Source: an uncultured Bacteroidales bacterium (GTDB taxonomy: Bacteria > Bacteroidota > Bacteroidia > Bacteroidales > UBA932). From it: a stretch of DNA of 64,000 bases. A model generated the notes under the pieces. That model saw only the letters and a program-made list of their open reading frames with translations. It had not been told where the DNA came from and did no database searches. The stretch spans positions 62,001 through 126,000 of the forward strand of contig CAKVCK010000007.1 of NCBI GenBank assembly GCA_934725575.1, read 5' to 3'. This document shows, piece by piece, positions 17,529 through 25,986 of the stretch. The position numbers were made by a program, and so were the translations under genes. Within the stretch, counting starts at the first letter, position 1; each line of letters opens with the position of its first letter.

Positions 17529-19556
17529 CTATAGGCGGTGAGAGATGAGTTCCGCGAAGTCTTGCACGTTGACGGACTCGGGAACGGATTCGGAGAATGT
17601 CTTGAGACAGAGCGGACAGGCGGTAACTATGGTCTGAGGGTTGTTGACCATAAGGTTGCCGACTGACGACTCCGTGATCTTGGCGCGGTCACGGGCATCT
17701 AATGTAAGGCTGCCGAGGCTGCCTCCGCAGCAGATACTTTCGTCACCTTCCTTGGCGGCTTTCACCAGTGTGCCGACCTGACAAAGAACCTCACGAGGCT
17801 CTTTGTAAACTCCGCATCCACGGCCCAACTCGCACGGATCGTGATAGACTATACGCTCGTCCCCGGCGGTCAGTTTCAGTTTTCCTTCATCGGCCAGACG
17901 TTTGATGAACTGAGTGTAATGCAGCACCTCAACGCCATCGAGGGCATATTCATCCTTGAAAATCTTGTAGCAGATCGGGCAGGAGAGGACAAGGGTGCGG
18001 CAGCCAGACGAGAGGATCATCTTCCGGTTGGCGGAAATGGTCTCGTAGGCGGCGTTGGTCTTGCCGGCAAGCATCAGAGGGCGGCCACAGCATATTCCGC
18101 CGTCACGGTCAGCGAAAATGTAGTCCACTCCGGCGGCTTTGAAGACTTTTTCCACGGACTTTATGATCCTTGGGGTCAGGTGGGTCATACAGCCGGCGAA
18201 GTACATCACTTTCCAGTCTTCGGATGTTTTTTGAATATTTGTGGTCACTTCGACAGGTTCAGTGAGCGAAGGGGATGGATCAGTGAGCGAGGCATGAGCG
18301 GTCGCTGTTCTTGTCGAAGCGACTGAGCCGGCAGTAATTGAGCAAGCATTGGCAGCCACACAAGTAGAAACAGATGAACTATTCGAGCCAAGCGAACCTT
18401 CCATAAGGTACGAATAGTCATACGGCAACGAATTGTTCACCGTAGCCCTCTGCGCGCGGCGGAGCGCCGGAGCGTCAACCCCCACCGGACAAAGCGCGTG
18501 ACACTTGTCGCACATCAGGCACTTCTCGGCAATATCATTGATTTTCTTCTCGTTATGCCGACGCAAGAAACGAATGAAATAAACCGATGAATATTTCAGA
18601 TTCTTCTTCTGTACGTTCATCGGACAAGCGTCCAGACAAAGTCCGCAGCTGGAGCAGGCGTAAATCTCAGCCTCGGCGACACCTTTGCGAGGATGACTCG
18701 GCTGGAGCCCGGCGTTGCGCAGCAAAATCCACAGAACCTCCGTCAGGATATGCATATACCGGCTGAACGGCATCGCCGCGAAAAACAGCCCCAGACATAT
18801 TGAATATGCCCACCAGACCGGCATAAAGAACAGCTTGTCTCCGAATATCCAATGCCACAGATGGTTGACAGGAACCGTCAGGAAACTTCCACCGCTCAAG
18901 TCGGCGGTGAAGCTCTCGGCCAGAAGCCTCAGCGGAAAAATCATCCAAAGGCTGTAGAGAGCCACACGGTCCGCCAGCGACGGCTTCGTGGTGTGACGCA
19001 TACCCAACACGATGGACCTGAATCTCTTGAATATGGCCATTCCGACTCCGGTAAGCACATAGAGCAGGAAGAAGTCCATAAGGAAAAAGAAGAACCAGCC
19101 CCGGAGCGTCACGTGGCCGGGATTGATCCAGACAAAGAACCGGTAGAAAATCGGATAGAAAAGGCCTCCGTCCGTCCAGGCCAGATGCTTAGGCACGAAC
19201 AAGGCGACCTCTATGTGTCCGAGGACAATCAGCATAAACCATCCGAATGCGATGGATGAGTGCATATAGCCAAGCAGCGGCTTGCGCTTCCAGATCTTCG
19301 TGTGGAAAAGGCAGTCACAGAACAGGTCCTTGATATTCTTCAGGGCGATCTTCGGAGTGACCAGCGACTTCCAGAACCTGCGCCTGTCATTCGCCGGAAT
19401 CTTGGCCAGTAGCCTTATCAGTCCGACAGTCAGCCAGATCAGCATAAAGCTGATGCCGACCACGAACGGAATCACGAAGTTGCTGTAGCCCGACGGAATC
19501 CTGTCGATGACCTCGGGAGCCGCCTGAAGGGGCAATGAATATAATAGAGGGTTCAT
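17529..19556 (-). CDS. Membrane HdrE/HdrD-like (DsrMK-type) fusion
   Basis: 675 aa. The N-terminal third is a cytochrome-b-like membrane domain (at least five segments, with His residues in YMHSSIAFGW and VNHLWHW as possible haem ligands). Next are two 4Fe-4S motifs, CSSCGLCLDACP and CLMCDKCHALCP (about residues 314-360), then two CCG-type domains, FAGCMTH...GICCGRP and HDPCELGRGCG...ICCGGSLG, that bind the special cubane cluster of HdrB/HdrD. This layout fuses HdrE and HdrD, like DsrM plus DsrK, and would move electrons between quinones and a cytoplasmic partner. It overlaps the preceding hdrC by 4 bp. An in-frame repeat-derived linker lies at 18243-18330. Confidence 0.85.
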   Translation of the reverse strand: MNPLLYSLPLQAAPEVIDRIPSGYSNFVIPFVVGISFMLIWLTVGLIRLLAKIPANDRRRFWKSLVTPKIALKNIKDLFCDCLFHTKIWKRKPLLGYMHSSIAFGWFMLIVLGHIEVALFVPKHLAWTDGGLFYPIFYRFFVWINPGHVTLRGWFFFFLMDFFLLYVLTGVGMAIFKRFRSIVLGMRHTTKPSLADRVALYSLWMIFPLRLLAESFTADLSGGSFLTVPVNHLWHWIFGDKLFFMPVWWAYSICLGLFFAAMPFSRYMHILTEVLWILLRNAGLQPSHPRKGVAEAEIYACSSCGLCLDACPMNVQKKNLKYSSVYFIRFLRRHNEKKINDIAEKCLMCDKCHALCPVGVDAPALRRAQRATVNNSLPYDYSYLMEGSLGSNSSSVSTCVAANACSITAGSVASTRTATAHASLTDPSPSLTEPVEVTTNIQKTSEDWKVMYFAGCMTHLTPRIIKSVEKVFKAAGVDYIFADRDGGICCGRPLMLAGKTNAAYETISANRKMILSSGCRTLVLSCPICYKIFKDEYALDGVEVLHYTQFIKRLADEGKLKLTAGDERIVYHDPCELGRGCGVYKEPREVLCQVGTLVKAAKEGDESICCGGSLGSLTLDARDRAKITESSVGNLMVNNPQTIVTACPLCLKTFSESVPESVNVQDFAELISHRL
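18243..18330. repeat. In-frame inverted pair of type-B REP repeats inside the Hdr gene
   Basis: GTCACTTCGACAGG (18244) and CTTGTCGAAGCGAC (18310) are inverted copies of the TTCGACA...CAGTGACC repeat found at 49.05 and 60.9 kb. They translate as the low-complexity linker TATAHASLTDPSPSLTEPVE between the ferredoxin and CCG domains, without breaking the frame. Confidence 0.8.
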
Positions 19557-19882
19557 TTCGTTCCGTATATTTTAGCTATTGACAGGATGAGATGTCGTGT
19601 GTTGATGCCACGTGGACAGACCATCGAACACTTTCCGCAAAGCTGGCAGGACTTCAGAAGGCCGAGAGCCTTGTCCGGATGGCCATTGTGGAGTTCCTCG
19701 ATGGCGGCGCGGAGGCTTGTCTGAATGAACTGACCGGCGGTACAGACAGCTGTGCAGCTTCCACAGGCCATACACTTGCGCACGTCCGGCTCAAGCGCGG
19801 CCAACTCTTCGAACTTTTCCCTGTCGAACAGGTCAAGATTGATTCTGGAACTTGGAACCAGACCGAAACCGAAATCTACCAT
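19553..19882 (-). CDS. HdrC-like 4Fe-4S ferredoxin subunit
   Basis: 109 aa. Two CxxCxxCxxxC-type motifs, CMACGSCTAVC (about residues 37-47) and CQLCGKCSMVCP (about 79-90), match HdrC. It overlaps the end of the HdrA-like gene by 7 bp and the start of the membrane subunit by 4 bp, so it is tightly coupled in translation. It probably relays electrons between the flavoprotein and the membrane subunit. It carries HdrC motifs only, without an extra domain. Confidence 0.85.
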   Translation of the reverse strand: MVDFGFGLVPSSRINLDLFDREKFEELAALEPDVRKCMACGSCTAVCTAGQFIQTSLRAAIEELHNGHPDKALGLLKSCQLCGKCSMVCPRGINTRHLILSIAKIYGTK

Positions 19883-20931
19883 CTCTCGCGAACCAAAGTC
19901 TTGTAATTCTTAGCATTCGGGAATATGTCGGACAGATACCGGTCAATCTCCACGACAGCACCACGGGCATCAGCCAGAGTCTCCGGCAACGTCTTCGGGC
20001 CGGTCGCGGCCCCGGCAAGGAACAGTCCAGGAAGCTGGCTTTTTTGTCCGGACAGGATTCCGTCACGGACCGCGAAGAATCCGTCCTCCTCCACAGGCGT
20101 CTCCAACAACTCCCCGACTCTCTTTCCGGAAGCCGAAGGCCTCATTCCGGCCATCAGCACGAGAAGGTCAAGGGTTACTTTCAACGGCTTGCCGGCCACG
20201 GTGTCCTCGGCCTTCACCATAAGGCTTCCGTCCACATTCTCAGACACTTCGGCGACACGTCCACGGATGAACCGTACACCATATTCCTTCTGCGCGCTAA
20301 GGTAAAGATCCTCGTAATGGCGGCCGAACATTCGCAGATCCATATAGAAGCAGTAGATCTGAGCGTCAGGGAAAGCCTGTTTCATCTCGCAGGCCTGCTT
20401 AACGGCTGTGGCGCAGCAGACTTTCGAGCAGGAGCGGCAGCCTGACTTCTCGTCACGGGAGCCGACACAGTGCACGAAACCGATCTTCTTAGGATTGTCG
20501 ATCCTGATGTCGGATCCGGAGGCGAACCACGCCTCCAGATCAGCGTTGGTGATCACGTGGTCATAGATCCCGTAACCATATTCCTCTTTCTTTTCAGCTT
20601 TGAACAGGTCGAAGCCGCTGGCCACCAGCACGGCGTCAGCCAGTACTGTGATGCCGTTGGAGAGGATCACGTTATATGACTTGTCCAACCTGTTGATAGA
20701 CTGTACCTCGGTGTCAGTGAAGCACTTGACACCGTCCATCTTCCCGAGTAGTCCGTCAAGGGCGGCCGATGCCGAGGCACCGTCCGGAAACAACCTGTCC
20801 CACGAGGCCAGATGTCCGCCCAGCATAGAAGTCCTTTCGATAAGAATGACATTGTAGCCGAGCCTCTGGAGTCCGGAAGCCGCCTCAAGGCCCGCAGGGC
20901 CACCACCTATAATAAGTATATTATTTTTCAT
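19876..20931 (-). CDS. HdrA-like FAD iron-sulfur oxidoreductase
   Basis: 351 aa. N-terminal FAD-binding IIGGGPAGLEAASGL (about residues 6-20), then LADAVLVASGFD. HCVGSRDEKSGCRSCSKVCC (about 168-187) is the HdrA-type cluster motif, and FLAGAATGPKTLPETLADAR is the second FAD signature. It is much shorter than methanogen HdrA (about 650 aa) and lacks the additional ferredoxin domains, so it resembles QmoA. In the complex it is the likely electron-splitting or entry site. A 21-bp gap separates it from hdrB. Confidence 0.85.
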   Translation of the reverse strand: MKNNILIIGGGPAGLEAASGLQRLGYNVILIERTSMLGGHLASWDRLFPDGASASAALDGLLGKMDGVKCFTDTEVQSINRLDKSYNVILSNGITVLADAVLVASGFDLFKAEKKEEYGYGIYDHVITNADLEAWFASGSDIRIDNPKKIGFVHCVGSRDEKSGCRSCSKVCCATAVKQACEMKQAFPDAQIYCFYMDLRMFGRHYEDLYLSAQKEYGVRFIRGRVAEVSENVDGSLMVKAEDTVAGKPLKVTLDLLVLMAGMRPSASGKRVGELLETPVEEDGFFAVRDGILSGQKSQLPGLFLAGAATGPKTLPETLADARGAVVEIDRYLSDIFPNAKNYKTLVRERW

Positions 20932-20952
20932 ACGATCATATTCATAAATAAA

Positions 20953-22017
20953 CTATTTCAAACAAGTGCAGCAGCCAGGGCGGCCGATGTCCTTGCCGTT
21001 CTTGCCGAGGAACTTGCGTGACGGGTCATATTCAATGCCCATCTTGTCCAGAAGCGGCTCGACGCTGACCTGATGTGTCTGGAGTCCGAGGTCCCAAGGG
21101 TCGTAGCCAAGGACCAGTCCGGCCACCTCCTCGTAGGTGAAGACCGGGATTCCGTGACCCTCCTCCCCGTAGGTCTTGCCGGTTGACTCGGCGATCACAT
21201 ATTGCCATCTATCAAGGAAATACGGGCATCCTGGGCAGTTGGTGATGATCATATCCGGGTGGAATGGCTCCATACTCTCGAACTTCTTGTGGGTGTTGGA
21301 CAAGGAATATCCACGGTTGCCCTTGACGAGATATTGCCGGAATCCGAAGCCGCAGCAGTGTCGCCTCTCCGGGTAGTCCACGATCTCGCCGCCCCACGCC
21401 TCGATCATACCGACGAGGACATAAGGATATTCAGCGCCCCCGACTCCCTTTGAAGGGAACATCTTCGAATAGTGGCAGCCGATGTGCTCCACCACCCGGA
21501 GCGGGCGGCCGGTGTGAATATTCACGAGCTTGTGTTTCGCCTGGGCCGCGATGAGGTTGCGGTACTTGTAGATGAGGTCGCTGGCGTGCACGAGGAATTT
21601 CGGCTTGGAGAACTCCAGACCGCAGGTCTTCCAAAGGTTCTCGCGCACCTTCGCCTCCAGTTCGGGGAACTCGCGCCACGTTTCCATCGTCTCGCAGTAG
21701 AGGCCGAAGGAGGTTATGCAGGAGCAGACGTAGTTTTCATAGCCGTGCTTCGTCATAAGGGCGAACTGGCGCGCGATGATTGTCATCACGGTCTCCTGAG
21801 GGATCGTGTCTGAGTGGTAGGCGATGCCGCCGCAAGTCGTGTGATGCTCTGTCTCGAATATGTCCTTGCCCAGTTCCTGCCTTGTTATCCTTAGGAAAGT
21901 CGCTTCCGAAGCGGGGAAGAAACTCTGTCTGATGCAGCTGCGGACGTAGAAATAGTGATCGTCCGGAATCTCTTTCTGGTAGTCTGACCAGATTTTCTGT
22001 TTGCCTTCGTAGATCAT
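20953..22017 (-). CDS. HdrB-like CCG-domain subunit
   Basis: 354 aa. Two CCG-type modules: TTCGGIAYHSD ... CSCITSFGLYC in the first half, and HIGCHYSKMF ... HCCGFGFRQ ... CPGCPYFLDRW in the second, matching HdrB, which in methanogens holds the non-cubane cluster that reduces the disulfide. The protein ends in an extra Cys-rich tail (GRPGCCTCLK). The true substrate in this organism is unknown, since no methanogenesis genes are expected. Six bp separate it from the HdrC gene upstream. Confidence 0.85.
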   Translation of the reverse strand: MIYEGKQKIWSDYQKEIPDDHYFYVRSCIRQSFFPASEATFLRITRQELGKDIFETEHHTTCGGIAYHSDTIPQETVMTIIARQFALMTKHGYENYVCSCITSFGLYCETMETWREFPELEAKVRENLWKTCGLEFSKPKFLVHASDLIYKYRNLIAAQAKHKLVNIHTGRPLRVVEHIGCHYSKMFPSKGVGGAEYPYVLVGMIEAWGGEIVDYPERRHCCGFGFRQYLVKGNRGYSLSNTHKKFESMEPFHPDMIITNCPGCPYFLDRWQYVIAESTGKTYGEEGHGIPVFTYEEVAGLVLGYDPWDLGLQTHQVSVEPLLDKMGIEYDPSRKFLGKNGKDIGRPGCCTCLK

Positions 22018-22023
22018 TGAGGG

Positions 22024-22719
22024 CTATTGGTTTAAGTGTTTCGGATCGCTGTCCGTGTAGATTTTCGCTATGAACTCGTCCTCGGTGAGGCCCATCTCGG
22101 CGGCCTTCTTCAAGCCGGCGGCCCGGACTTTTTCCATTCTTTCGGTCGCCCCTGTCTCGTCGAAGATCCTCTTGAGCTGGTCAAGGTCCTCCTGCGGGAT
22201 GCGGCGCATCGCTCCCGGGCCTTCCCCGTCCAGATTGCCGCCGAGCCTCTCGAACACATCGTCCAAGTGCTTCTCCTCCCATTCCCAGACCTTTCCGGCC
22301 TCAGGATGTCCGGCATAGTCGAAACGGCGCGGATAGACGCAGTAGCCATAGTCCAACACATTGGCGCACAAGTCTTTGGTCAGGAGATACTGCTGACGGC
22401 CTTTCTCCGATTCGATGAAATAGCCCAGATCTATGGACAGGCTCCGCAAAGCCATGATTATCAGCCCCGGAGCGTTCTTCCGAGGACATCTCGTCACGCA
22501 GCTCATACACTCTCCGCAGTACCAGATCGTGTCGCTTTTCAGCAGCTTCTCGATCTCTTCCTCGTCCTTGCTCTGGACAATGTCCACGATTCTTCGCGGG
22601 TCATAGCGGTAGAACTCCGCCGCCGGGCAGATGGCCGTGCAGGTGCCGCAGTTGATGCAGGCGTTAAGCCCTTCCTTCAAGCGGTAGTCCTTCATCAGGA
22701 GGTCATACAGTCGTCCCAT
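22024..22719 (-). CDS. HdrC-like protein with long C-terminal extension
   Basis: 231 aa. CINCGTCTAICP (about residues 21-32) and CGECMSCVTRCP (about 68-79) are the two 4Fe-4S sites. After them comes a helical extension of about 130 residues ending KIYTDSDPKHLNQ, longer than typical HdrC, perhaps for subunit docking. First electron-transfer gene of the operon; it overlaps marR by 17 bp. Confidence 0.85.
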   Translation of the reverse strand: MGRLYDLLMKDYRLKEGLNACINCGTCTAICPAAEFYRYDPRRIVDIVQSKDEEEIEKLLKSDTIWYCGECMSCVTRCPRKNAPGLIIMALRSLSIDLGYFIESEKGRQQYLLTKDLCANVLDYGYCVYPRRFDYAGHPEAGKVWEWEEKHLDDVFERLGGNLDGEGPGAMRRIPQEDLDQLKRIFDETGATERMEKVRAAGLKKAAEMGLTEDEFIAKIYTDSDPKHLNQ

Positions 22720-23197
22720 CGCCTTTCTTTTTAGTCGGATATTTCTTCGCCAAAGCCTCCAGATCAGACTTCGGATTCATATTCTTTTCCATCCTCGCCA
22801 GCGTCTTGACGAAGGACTCCAGATCCTCCCGAGGAATGTCCCCAACGATCGTGGCGACCGACTCAAGCGAGAGTTCCGTAACCTTGTCTTTGATTTTCCG
22901 GGAATATGGGGTGACCTCGATGAGGTTCTGCCTTCTATCCTTAGGGTTGCTCACACGCCGGACAAGTTTCCTGTTCTCCAGTCCGTCAATAAGTTTGACT
23001 ATGGAGTTCTTGTCCCTCATCGTGATGTCGGCGATCTGCTGTTGGGTCAGAACGCCCTCGTCCCAAAGCGTGTCCATCACCAGAAACTGCTCCGGAGTCA
23101 GGTTGAACCCGCCCTTCTGGAACACCTCCGACATACACTGCTTCACGCTGTTGTGCGCGATGTTAAGAAACATCAGTATCTGCTTTTCCAGTACCAT
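22703..23197 (-). CDS. MarR-family transcriptional regulator
   Basis: 164 aa. The winged-helix core reads LTPEQFLVMDTLWDEGVLTQ, then DKNSIVKLIDGLENRKLVRR and NPKDRRQNLIEVT (the basic wing DRR), typical of MarR dimers. It is the first gene of the Hdr operon, so it probably autoregulates and controls the operon, possibly in response to redox or electrophile stress. The ligand is unknown. The C-terminus is unusually basic (KKYPTKKKGDG) and overlaps the next gene. Confidence 0.88.
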   Translation of the reverse strand: MVLEKQILMFLNIAHNSVKQCMSEVFQKGGFNLTPEQFLVMDTLWDEGVLTQQQIADITMRDKNSIVKLIDGLENRKLVRRVSNPKDRRQNLIEVTPYSRKIKDKVTELSLESVATIVGDIPREDLESFVKTLARMEKNMNPKSDLEALAKKYPTKKKGDGTTV

Positions 23198-23227
23198 ATC
23201 TTATAGTAAGACCTTTTACTCTTTTTG

Positions 23228-23235
23228 CAAAGGTA
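23228..23235 (-). promoter_or_regulatory. -7 box TACCTTTG of the marR-hdr operon
   Basis: Matches TAnnTTTG on the minus strand, 30 bp upstream of the MarR start. A MarR dimer bound here would block initiation. No palindromic operator is obvious. Confidence 0.6.
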
Positions 23236-23504
23236 ATACAAAAAGATGATTCGGCAACAAGTTCTGTTATAATTGAAGTCTGTTTCGTCAAACTTTCAAG
23301 AAAGAAAGCTATGCCGATTCGTTCAAACTATTCCTTAGGGTAAAAAAATTTCAAAACCACATAATTCGTTAACAAGCGGTCAGAAAAAAAGAAAATTCCA
23401 AATTTTGCACGTTACCAAAATTTGAAATTTTATTTTTCTGACCTTAAGAACCTGACTGTGAGATATTATGAATATAAGAAAGGAACTATGCACTTTGGCT
23501 AGCT

Positions 23505-23665
23505 CCGAATTCCTTCGGCAACACTTTCGACCTCTTTTGCTCCTCAAGAGTGCAACCTGCACTCTTGGGAAACGTTTCTCGCATTTTTCGTTTCCCGAGG
23601 GTGCAGCCAGACATTCATCGACGACATTATTTACCTTTTTCGCTTCCGAAAGGCCGTGTAGCCAA
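23505..23665 (+). repeat. Three degenerate type-A 52-bp repeats
   Basis: Successive units contain CTTCGGCAACACTTTCGACC, then CACTCTTGGGAAACGTTTCT with TTTTCGTTTCCCGAGGGTG, then a decayed copy. Spacing and hairpin arms match the 29.3-kb array, but the sequences have diverged. It occupies the middle of the 565-bp gap 23198-23762, which has no gene. Confidence 0.7.
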
Positions 23666-23762
23666 GGGGATACGTTTCTGTGACCTGTCAGAAACGGAGA
23701 GGAAACAGTTCAGCGACTGGTTACCTGAACCTACTGTCTTTCTGTCTATGTAATGGGGGCAG

Positions 23763-24212
23763 CTAGCCTTGCCTTAAGATCCATTGCTTAAAGAACGGAT
23801 CCTCAAGTTCGTAGTGGTCGGAATAGATTGCATATCCGTCCTTTTGAAGACGCTTCAGGGCGCTGTAGATGGTGCTTGTCCGATGCTCTCCGTCCTGAAG
23901 AGTTTTTCCGTAGGCCAAGCGCTGAAGAATCCAACGGTTAGTACGCTTAAAACCCATCCAGAGGCGCTCATAGTCAAGAGCGTGTGAGACAACGATGTGA
24001 TCGACCACGGCCTGAAGAACATCCTCCGATTTAGGTTGCAAAACACCAATCTGTCATACGTTCGCAGCCAATTGCTGCGAATAATATGGATGACATTCCG
24101 TGAAGTTCAGAATACGATCAGCCAAAACTCTGCAGGATTCCGGAAAAACAGCGGAGAGTCTCTCAACAAGATAGTCATAAAAGTCTTGCCTTGGTAGTTT
24201 TCCAAGTCTCAT
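23763..24212 (-). pseudogene. C-terminal remnant of an AAA ATPase (ATPase_2/AAA_14 type)
   Basis: From ATG 24212: MRLGKLPRQDFYDYL ... CHPYYSQQLAANV, an in-frame TGA at 24054-24056, then IGVLQPKSEDVLQAVVDH ... TIYSALKRLQKDGYAI and the typical DPFFKQWI ending. These are the lid and winged-helix parts of Bacteroidota-type ATP-binding proteins of about 380-450 aa. The P-loop half is absent. Inactive relic. Confidence 0.65.
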
Positions 24213-24341
24213 CAGTTCACATACTACGCATTTCTTCGTTACGACTTTTTTCGTAATGCAAAACTAACGTTTTTTAGTCAAACATCCTATAAGGTTGACT
24301 ATTTGCTGATCAATTTGTCTGGTAACACATAGTAGTTATCA

Positions 24342-25292
24342 CTACCTGAACTTCTTGTCCTCTTCGAGCATTCCGAGGTAGGAGTTGTAGCGCTCGGCGG
24401 AGATCTGGCCGGCATCCACGGCTTGTTTTACGGCACAGCCGGGCTCGTGGGTGTGGGTGCAGGGGGTGAAACGGCAGTCGTGGGAGAACTTTAGCATCTC
24501 TGGGAAGTAAAGGGCGATCTCCTCTTTTTCAAGATGGACAAGACCGAAACCTCTAAGGCCCGGAGAATCAATGATGAAGCCTCCGGAACTTAACGGGTAC
24601 ATCTCGTACAAGGATGTTGTGTGGCGGCCTTGAAGATGAGCAAGCGAAATGTTGCCGACTTTCGGGTTGAGGGATGGATCCAAGGCCTTGATAATGGACG
24701 ACTTCCCAACTCCTGACTCTCCGGAGAAAAGGCAGATGTGGCTATCCTCCGGCGAACCTATAGCGGCCTTCAACTCATCAATGCCCTCACCAGTCAGCGC
24801 GGAAGTCTCGATGACGGGATATCCGGCACTCTCATAGATACGATGAAAATCAGCGAGTTGCTCAGGGAATTCTTTTCTAAATATGTCAACCTTGTTAAGG
24901 ACGATGGTGGCCGGAATGCCATAGACCTCGCAGGTCACCAAAAGCCTGTCCAGAAACGGGAGCTTGATCTCCGGAAAGAACAGGGTCACGACTATGAAAG
25001 CGCGGTCCAGATTGGCGGCGATCACGTGCGACTGCCTCGAAAGGTTCGTGGAGCGGCGGATCACATAGTTCCTGCGGTCCAGCACCTCGACAATCGAGGC
25101 CGGATGCGTGGCGGAAGGTTCTTCTGAATATTCATAAGTCACCTTGTCGCCGACGGCCACGGGGTTGGTCGCCTCGCTGCCTTTCAGACGCACCTTGCCT
25201 TTGAGCACCGCCGGAAAAGGCTGCCACTCCGGCAACCTTGAAAGCAGGAAATGGCTTCCCGCGTTTTTGACCACTGTCGCTTGTCCTTTCAT
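24342..25292 (-). CDS. rsgA: Ribosome small-subunit GTPase RsgA
   Basis: 316 aa from ATG 25292. OB fold at the N-terminus (VGDKVTYEY), then the circularly permuted GTPase motifs in the order G4 LNKVD, G5 TSALTGEG, G1 GESGVGKSS and G3 DSPGLRGFG. The C-terminal zinc knuckle is CRFTPCTHTHEPGC. RsgA checks maturation of the 30S decoding centre. The -7 box TATCTTTG (25302-25309, minus) ends 9 bp before the ATG, so the message would be nearly leaderless. Single gene. Confidence 0.95.
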   Translation of the reverse strand: MKGQATVVKNAGSHFLLSRLPEWQPFPAVLKGKVRLKGSEATNPVAVGDKVTYEYSEEPSATHPASIVEVLDRRNYVIRRSTNLSRQSHVIAANLDRAFIVVTLFFPEIKLPFLDRLLVTCEVYGIPATIVLNKVDIFRKEFPEQLADFHRIYESAGYPVIETSALTGEGIDELKAAIGSPEDSHICLFSGESGVGKSSIIKALDPSLNPKVGNISLAHLQGRHTTSLYEMYPLSSGGFIIDSPGLRGFGLVHLEKEEIALYFPEMLKFSHDCRFTPCTHTHEPGCAVKQAVDAGQISAERYNSYLGMLEEDKKFR

Positions 25293-25337
25293 ATTCAGCG
25301 GCAAAGATAGTCAATTTTTCGAGATATGGCAGGAGCG

Positions 25338-25360
25338 CCGCTTCGACAGGCTCGGTGGCC
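25338..25360. repeat. Type-B REP-like copy upstream of rsgA
   Basis: GCCGCTTCGACAGGCTCGG followed by TGGCC resembles the repeat at 49053 and 60929. It abuts the 29-bp hairpin. Confidence 0.55.
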
Positions 25361-25423
25361 AGAAGAAATTTCATTCCTGAATTTTTGTAACGTGAAAAAT
25401 TCAGGAATGAAATTTCTTCTGGC
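25358..25423. terminator. Perfect 29-bp stem-loop downstream of queF
   Basis: Arms 25358-25386 and 25395-25423 are exact reverse complements (the left begins GCCAGAAGAAATTTC, the right ends GAAATTTCTTCTGGC) around the loop GTAACGTG. It is unusually long and exact for a terminator; a MITE-like origin is possible. Confidence 0.75.
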
Positions 25424-25446
25424 TGTCAAATACCAATGTCACTACA

Positions 25447-25908
25447 CTATTCGTGCGTGGCGAAGCGCTGCTCGGCGAGGGTCTCGTACTTGGTGCCGGG
25501 GCGGCCGTAGTTGGCGTAAGGGTAGATAGAGATGCCACCACGTGGAGTGAAGAGGCCGGTGACCTCTATGTACTTGGGATCCATCAACTTGATGAGGTCC
25601 TTCATTATCTTGTTGACGCAGTCCTCGTGGAAATCACCGTGGTTGCGGAAGCTGAACAGATACAGTTTCAAGCTCTTGCTCTCAACCATCCTGATGTCAG
25701 GAATATAACTGATCCTGATCTCCGCGAAGTCCGGCTGCCCCGTGATCGGACACAGGCTCGTGAACTCCGGGCAGTTGAACCTCACCCAGTAGTCGTTGTC
25801 TTGATGCTTGTTGACGAATGTCTCCAGAACCTCCGGAGCGTAGTCACTTTTATATTCAGTCTTCTTGCCGAGGGACTGCAACCCCTCCAATTCTCTTCCT
25901 TCTGCCAT
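25447..25908 (-). CDS. queF: NADPH-dependent preQ0 reductase QueF
   Basis: 153 aa, the short single-domain QueF class. [16 protein letters not shown] (about residues 49-64) holds the catalytic Cys and the Asp of the active site, and [14 protein letters not shown] the substrate-binding His and Glu. It reduces preQ0 to preQ1 in queuosine synthesis for tRNA wobble modification. It lies 78 bp downstream of the queuosine-precursor transporter gene on the same strand, giving a salvage pair. Other que genes are not in the window. Confidence 0.95.
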   Translation of the reverse strand: MAEGRELEGLQSLGKKTEYKSDYAPEVLETFVNKHQDNDYWVRFNCPEFTSLCPITGQPDFAEIRISYIPDIRMVESKSLKLYLFSFRNHGDFHEDCVNKIMKDLIKLMDPKYIEVTGLFTPRGGISIYPYANYGRPGTKYETLAEQRFATHE

Positions 25909-25986
25909 AAATGAATATTTACCCAGACTCGCCCTACCTTGCTCCTTGAATATTACAGAAGAATATCCAAGGAGCGGGCAGCGAGA

